Shown: positions 59,982-64,000 of the stretch, one piece after another
Numbering within the stretch: position 1 is the first letter of the stretch
How the letters are laid out: each line of letters starts with the position of its first letter
DNA from: Ignavibacteriota bacterium
GTDB lineage: Bacteria; Bacteroidota; Ignavibacteria; Ignavibacteriales; Ignavibacteriaceae
Direction: 5' to 3'
Length of the DNA stretch: 64,000 nucleotides
Assembly: GCA_013285405.1 (NCBI GenBank)
Contig: CP053446.1
Location: forward strand, 719,985-783,984
Notes under the pieces: model-generated
What the model was told of the DNA's origin: nothing
Databases searched by the model: none
The model's input: only the letters and a program-made list of their open reading frames with translations
Made by a program: the position numbers and the translations under genes

Positions 59982-61583
59982 GTGGTCAATTTAAAACACA
60001 TAACTGAAAATAGATTCTTAAGAAAATATCATGATTTTTCAATCGGGGTATTGATAATTATGATGTCAGTTTCAACAATTACTATTTCACCCCAGTATCA
60101 AAAAGAAAATTTCACTATCACCGAAGCATTACCTACCTGGCAAGTAAATAATCCTGTATCAAAAGTTTTTGTAATGGATCAGATTCCTCCTACTGCCGGT
60201 TCATTAGCTGCTGGCGATTCCACGGTACCGAATGAATATCTTGTTGATCCTGCAATTGACACTCTGTTGCTGATGCTGAAGACACAAGGTATTCACCTAT
60301 ATAAAACAGCGACACATCCTTCAGGAATAGTTAGTTCAAATGATATAGTGATAATCAAAGCAAGTTTTCAATGGGATTTCAGAAATACTACAAGCACTGA
60401 CAGAATTAAAGGTTTAATCTGGCAAATCCTTCAACATCCGGATGGATTCACAGGTGAAATTCTTATTGGAGATAATACACAATGGGCTCCTATTGGAGAA
60501 GATGATAATAATTCTGAAGATACGAATCAAGATATTCTTGATGTCATTAATACATTTCATTCCAAAGGATATCCTGTTTATTTATTTCGATGGGCAGATA
60601 TGATGTATAATGTTGTAACTGAATATTCAGATGGTGACTATCTCGATGGATATCCCTACGATCCTAATTCAAAGATCAGTTATCCAAAATTCAAATCACC
60701 TTCAGGTAATTATTATATATCATTGAAGTATGGGATCTGGGATACAAATACTCAAACTTACAATCACGATCGTCTTAGCATAATTGATTTCCCGGTTCTG
60801 AAGGCTCACGGATGGACTGGCGCTACACTTGCAATAAAAAACTGGGTAGGAGTACTTACAGTTGCGTATCAGAACGAACGGTATGGAGGCGGTGATCCTA
60901 TGCACTTTGACTATTTTTTCAGCCCGTTTGCTCTGGTCGCTAAAGTAATGCAAGTAACATTTCCAAAGCTTACAATAATTGATGCAGCGTGGACTAACCC
61001 TGAACGTAATTACGGAAATATAGCAATACAATTAAATATGCTACTTGGTTCTACCGATCCATTTGCTGCATCGTGGTATGCTGCTAAATACATGTTAACA
61101 CCAGTTGCATATTATCCTCAAATTACAAATCCAGATCTATATGTTGGCTACAATTCTTATGGTAAATTTTTATTAAATAATATAAACTGCATGCACGATT
61201 CCGGGTTTGTGGTAACTAAGGATTCTGCAGAAATATCAGTCTATGATAGAACAGTTCTATCTGTAACTTCAAGTAATATCCAGACTGATCCGTATGAACC
61301 TTCCTTATTCAAACTCTATCAAAATTTTCCAAATCCTTTTAACTCACAAACTCGAATTACTTTTGACATTTATAATTCAGCAATTATACAACTACACATT
61401 TATGATACAAACGGTAACCTGGTGAAATCGCTTATAAAAGGAGAAACCAGAGATGAAGGAAGCTACCAACTACATTGGGATGGAACAAATGATCAGGGTA
61501 TAGAACTTAGTTCAGGTGTTTACTTTTATAAACTGAAAGTGGGAAGTTTTAACGAAACAAGATCTATGATATTTCAAAAATAG
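59982..61583 (+). CDS. DUF362 domain protein with T9SS sorting domain
   Basis: 533 residues from GTG 59982. The hydrophobic segment FSIGVLIIMMSVSTITIS (about 20-37) serves as signal. The DUF362 region includes IVIIKASFQWDFRN, GEILIGDNTQWAP, FPVLKAHGWTGATLAIKNWVG and STDPFAASWYAAKYML, paralleling the protein at 51164. The C-terminus is LYQNFPNPFNSQTRITFDIY ending in ETRSMIFQK, a T9SS type A domain. Export of a DUF362 protein through T9SS is unusual in my knowledge. No strong ribosome site precedes GTG; ATG 60060 or 60063 would remove most of the signal. Confidence 0.78.
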   Translation: MVNLKHITENRFLRKYHDFSIGVLIIMMSVSTITISPQYQKENFTITEALPTWQVNNPVSKVFVMDQIPPTAGSLAAGDSTVPNEYLVDPAIDTLLLMLKTQGIHLYKTATHPSGIVSSNDIVIIKASFQWDFRNTTSTDRIKGLIWQILQHPDGFTGEILIGDNTQWAPIGEDDNNSEDTNQDILDVINTFHSKGYPVYLFRWADMMYNVVTEYSDGDYLDGYPYDPNSKISYPKFKSPSGNYYISLKYGIWDTNTQTYNHDRLSIIDFPVLKAHGWTGATLAIKNWVGVLTVAYQNERYGGGDPMHFDYFFSPFALVAKVMQVTFPKLTIIDAAWTNPERNYGNIAIQLNMLLGSTDPFAASWYAAKYMLTPVAYYPQITNPDLYVGYNSYGKFLLNNINCMHDSGFVVTKDSAEISVYDRTVLSVTSSNIQTDPYEPSLFKLYQNFPNPFNSQTRITFDIYNSAIIQLHIYDTNGNLVKSLIKGETRDEGSYQLHWDGTNDQGIELSSGVYFYKLKVGSFNETRSMIFQK

Positions 61584-61941
61584 AATTGATAATAAATGAT
61601 TATGTTATAAAAATGTTATTGCCAACAGAATTGAAAGCCGTAATTTGTTTATGTAACGGATTGTGATTGAAATGAATAAGTATTTTGTTCATATGTTCAA
61701 ATTTGATACGAAATAATTTTGTTCTGTACTAAAATAATACTCATTCTCAATATCATAAATTTTAAGATTGAATTTTGAAAATTTTACCAAATTTAATTGG
61801 TATAATCATTGAAAAATTTTTTATTAAATTTCACTTCGATTGCTCTTACTATGTCATCTTTGTGATTTTAAATATTATTAAAAGAGTCTGATTGAGCTCT
61901 TTAAATCTGAATATTTGTTTAGTTTATTTTATAGGACTATT
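61584..61941. other. Intergenic region before the last YCF48 gene
   Basis: 358 bp, very AT-rich, no gene and no strong repeat or terminator seen. AGGA at 61932-61935 is the ribosome site for the TTG start at 61942. Confidence 0.4.
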
Positions 61942-64000
61942 TTGAAAAAGTTTACATTATTTATATTTATTCTTTCTGTTCAGTACTTATACCCTCAATG
62001 GGAGTTGCAAAATCCTTACCCTACGGGAAATATCCTAAATAGTGTGCATCTTATCTCTGAAAATGTTGGATGGGCTGTTGGTCAGGCTGGTACAATTCTG
62101 AAAACAGCAGACGGTGGTGTAAGTTGGACATTAAAATCAAGCGGGACAAAATCCGAACTCACGGATGTATGTTTCATCAATTCAAATAATGGATGGATCA
62201 TTGGTAATGGTGTAATCCTGAGAACTACCGACGGCGGAGTAGTCTGGAATCTTCAAGAAATTCAATATTCTCTGCTAAGTGTATGCTTTACTGATTCCAT
62301 TCATGGAACTGCCGTTGGTTATAACGGAATAATTCTCAGAACTACTGATGGTGGAACTAACTGGACTGCACAAACAAGTGGAACCACTAATGAGTTAATA
62401 GGAGTTTTCTTTTCAGATGACTCTACGGGAACTGCCGTTGGCAAGTCGGGAACTATCCGCAGAACTACTAATGGTGGCGCTAATTGGTCGGCACAAGCAA
62501 GCGGAACCACACAAATATTAACAAGTGTTTTCTTCACAAGTAAAAACACAGGTACAGCCGTTGGTTTAGAATCAACAATTCTTCGAACCACTAATGGTGG
62601 TACAACCTGGTTACAACAAAATACATCAATTATTACAGGTTTAGAGGACGTTTATTTTACGGACGCGGATAGCGGTGTAACTGTAGGTTGGGGTGGAGTT
62701 ATATTACGAACCATAGACGGGGGTACAAGCTGGACTGAACCAGAACATTTAACAAAAACTTTACTTAGCGTCCACTTTACTAATCCAAATGTAGGTGTTG
62801 CGGTCGGAGTTTATGGATCTATTATGAAAACAACTGACGGCGGTAAAACCTGGAATGCATTTTCAAGCGGTTCCCAGGTAAATCTTTTCTGTACCTTCTT
62901 TACTAATAAAGATAGTGGATTTGCTGTTGGTAACGCCGGAAGAATTCTTCAGACTACAAACGGCGGGACAAGTTGGGATGTGAAAATATTTCCAATGGGA
63001 AGAGAATATGGATTTAAGGGTGTTCATTTTCCAAAGGGAAATAAATTTAAAGGACTAGCTGTTGGTGAAACCGGGGTTGTTTGCAGAACAACTAATGCCG
63101 GAGTTACCTGGGATACTTCAACAGTCGGGACAAATCATTTGAAAAGCGTTTTCATGACTGATACTACTAACGCGATAGCTGTTGGTGACATGGGGACTGT
63201 TATCAGAACTACCAACGGTGGAATAAGCTGGAATACAATTTCGAGCGGAACTTCAAATAATTTGACAAGTGTCTTCTTCACAAATGCAGATACAGGGTTT
63301 ATTGTTGGTGATGCCGGAATAATCCTCAAAACTACTGACGCAGGGATAAGCTGGGATTCTATAACCAGCGGAACAGATAAGTACTTAAATTGTGTTTACT
63401 TTTCTGATGCAAATAACGGAACTATTGTTGGCAATAATGGGACAATTCTCAAAACTACTAACGGCGGAACAAACTGGACTCCACAAACAAGTGAAATAAC
63501 ACTACATTTGATGGGTGTTTTCTTTACTGATGCTAATAACGGAACTATTGTCGGAGAAAGCGGCTCAATTTTCAGAACTACTGATAATGGCACAACCTGG
63601 ACATTAGAAGAAACTAATACACCTAATCCATTATTTGGTGTATTTTTTACAAATACGAATAATGGAACTGTTGTTGGACAAGGTGGTGTAATTTTGAGAA
63701 CCTCAGGTTCTCCGGATTTTGTAATTGCAAATTTAAAAGTATATTTGGAAGGACCCTATAACGAAAACGCTATGACAACAATACTTAATACATATAATCT
63801 GATCCCTCTTACTTCTGATTCTGCATATTCAACTGCTGTCTATAATTATACTGCAAGTGTTGTTGGAAGTATTCCAAATTCTGATATTGTTGATTGGGTG
63901 CTTGTTGAATTAAGAACCGGAACAACCTCCGATTCTATAGTTGGTAAACGTGCAGCTTTTATTAAAAGCGATGGAACAATTGTAGATATTAATGGTTCGA
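61942..64000 (+). CDS. Secreted YCF48-type repeat protein, partial at right edge (TTG start)
   Basis: The frame is open from TTG 61942 to the window end (686 codons) with no stop. TTG is chosen because AGGA lies 6 bp upstream and it gives the signal peptide MKKFTLFIFILSVQYLYPQW. About 14 YCF48 blades of 42-45 residues follow (GTAVGYNGIILRTTDGGTNW, GTIVGNNGTILKTTNGGTNW and so on). Near the edge a domain begins with IANLKVYLEGPYNENAMTT and continues to DIVDWVLVELRTGTTSDSIV and RAAFIKSDGTIVDI, a module I associate with T9SS-exported proteins. A sorting domain is expected beyond the window. It is more regular than the two other YCF48 genes here, and its minus strand shows long antisense frames because of the repeats. 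Confidence 0.82.
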   Translation, partial: MKKFTLFIFILSVQYLYPQWELQNPYPTGNILNSVHLISENVGWAVGQAGTILKTADGGVSWTLKSSGTKSELTDVCFINSNNGWIIGNGVILRTTDGGVVWNLQEIQYSLLSVCFTDSIHGTAVGYNGIILRTTDGGTNWTAQTSGTTNELIGVFFSDDSTGTAVGKSGTIRRTTNGGANWSAQASGTTQILTSVFFTSKNTGTAVGLESTILRTTNGGTTWLQQNTSIITGLEDVYFTDADSGVTVGWGGVILRTIDGGTSWTEPEHLTKTLLSVHFTNPNVGVAVGVYGSIMKTTDGGKTWNAFSSGSQVNLFCTFFTNKDSGFAVGNAGRILQTTNGGTSWDVKIFPMGREYGFKGVHFPKGNKFKGLAVGETGVVCRTTNAGVTWDTSTVGTNHLKSVFMTDTTNAIAVGDMGTVIRTTNGGISWNTISSGTSNNLTSVFFTNADTGFIVGDAGIILKTTDAGISWDSITSGTDKYLNCVYFSDANNGTIVGNNGTILKTTNGGTNWTPQTSEITLHLMGVFFTDANNGTIVGESGSIFRTTDNGTTWTLEETNTPNPLFGVFFTNTNNGTVVGQGGVILRTSGSPDFVIANLKVYLEGPYNENAMTTILNTYNLIPLTSDSAYSTAVYNYTASVVGSIPNSDIVDWVLVELRTGTTSDSIVGKRAAFIKSDGTIVDINGS

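Noticed and set aside
62319-62591. Minus-strand frames with repeated Val/Pro/Leu-rich peptides near the right edge.
   Set aside because: They mirror the YCF48 repeats on the plus strand; the plus frame is open for 686 codons with a signal peptide and clear blades.
1-64000. tRNA, rRNA, CRISPR arrays, insertion sequences and integrated phage.
   Set aside because: I looked for T-loop-like GGTTCGAATC boxes, conserved rRNA blocks, regularly spaced repeats, and transposase or integrase motifs, and found none that could be supported.

Overview
The window looks like a chromosomal segment of a low-GC (by eye about one third G+C) member of the Ignavibacteria (Bacteroidota/Chlorobi group). Eight complete secreted proteins end in a type IX secretion (T9SS) type A sorting domain of the NYPNPFNP...GVYFYQL...ETKKM kind that is typical of that class. 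Many other genes encode lipoproteins and outer-membrane barrels. There are no rRNA or tRNA genes, CRISPR arrays or complete mobile elements that I can see.

Layout. (1) 1-5560, minus strand: a tight five-gene cluster (DUF2235 alpha/beta hydrolase, neutral ceramidase, lipoprotein, metallophosphoesterase, and a partial protein with a YkuD-like SAGCQ motif that runs off the left edge). (2) 5656-10586, minus strand: a one-protein type IIG restriction-methylation enzyme with a 4-bp-overlapping membrane/coiled-coil protein, then a lipoprotein and a two-TM protein. (3) 10957-28162, plus strand: an envelope and secretion block holding a 5'-nucleotidase, an Omp85-like barrel, a zinc-phospholipase-C-like protein, an LCAT-like lipase, a 1198-aa T9SS protein, and a run of small lipoproteins, barrels, a metzincin and a DUF4328 protein. 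(4) 28244-30705: acyl-CoA ligase plus SDR. (5) 30706-31411: an intergenic array of REP-like palindromes. (6) 31412-34981: HEAT protein, barrel and two lipoproteins. (7) 35015-39110, minus strand: a sensor kinase, receiver-cyclase fusion and OmpR-type regulator operon. (8) 39210-46593: housekeeping and surface-polymer genes (mtgA, yidD, topA, lgt, a frameshifted nucleotide-sugar dehydrogenase, a GT9 glycosyltransferase and a small membrane protein). (9) 46690-64000: repeated YCF48-propeller and DUF362 genes, with a beta-helix protein and small membrane proteins between them. The last gene runs off the right edge.

Main observations. Five plus-strand transcription units (5'-nucleotidase; lipoprotein/phospholipase/lipase; small-lipoprotein operon; HEAT protein; barrel/lipoprotein operon) each carry three 7-bp TnACAA-like units at exact 11-bp steps just upstream. 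This is the spacing of PhoB/OmpR-family sites and, on the opposite strand, resembles the enterobacterial Pho box. Together with the phosphomonoesterase and phospholipase genes downstream, it suggests a phosphate-starvation regulon. Short perfect palindromes, each of a different sequence, sit in frame inside coding regions, three of them in the T9SS sorting domains and one in the restriction enzyme just before its NPPY motif. A family of four paralogous lipoproteins with a DTG-x-GLI motif, the five-gene ceramidase/DUF2235 cluster, and the restriction enzyme coupled to a membrane protein are the best candidates for undescribed systems. All functional calls come from reading sequence motifs, and no database search was possible.
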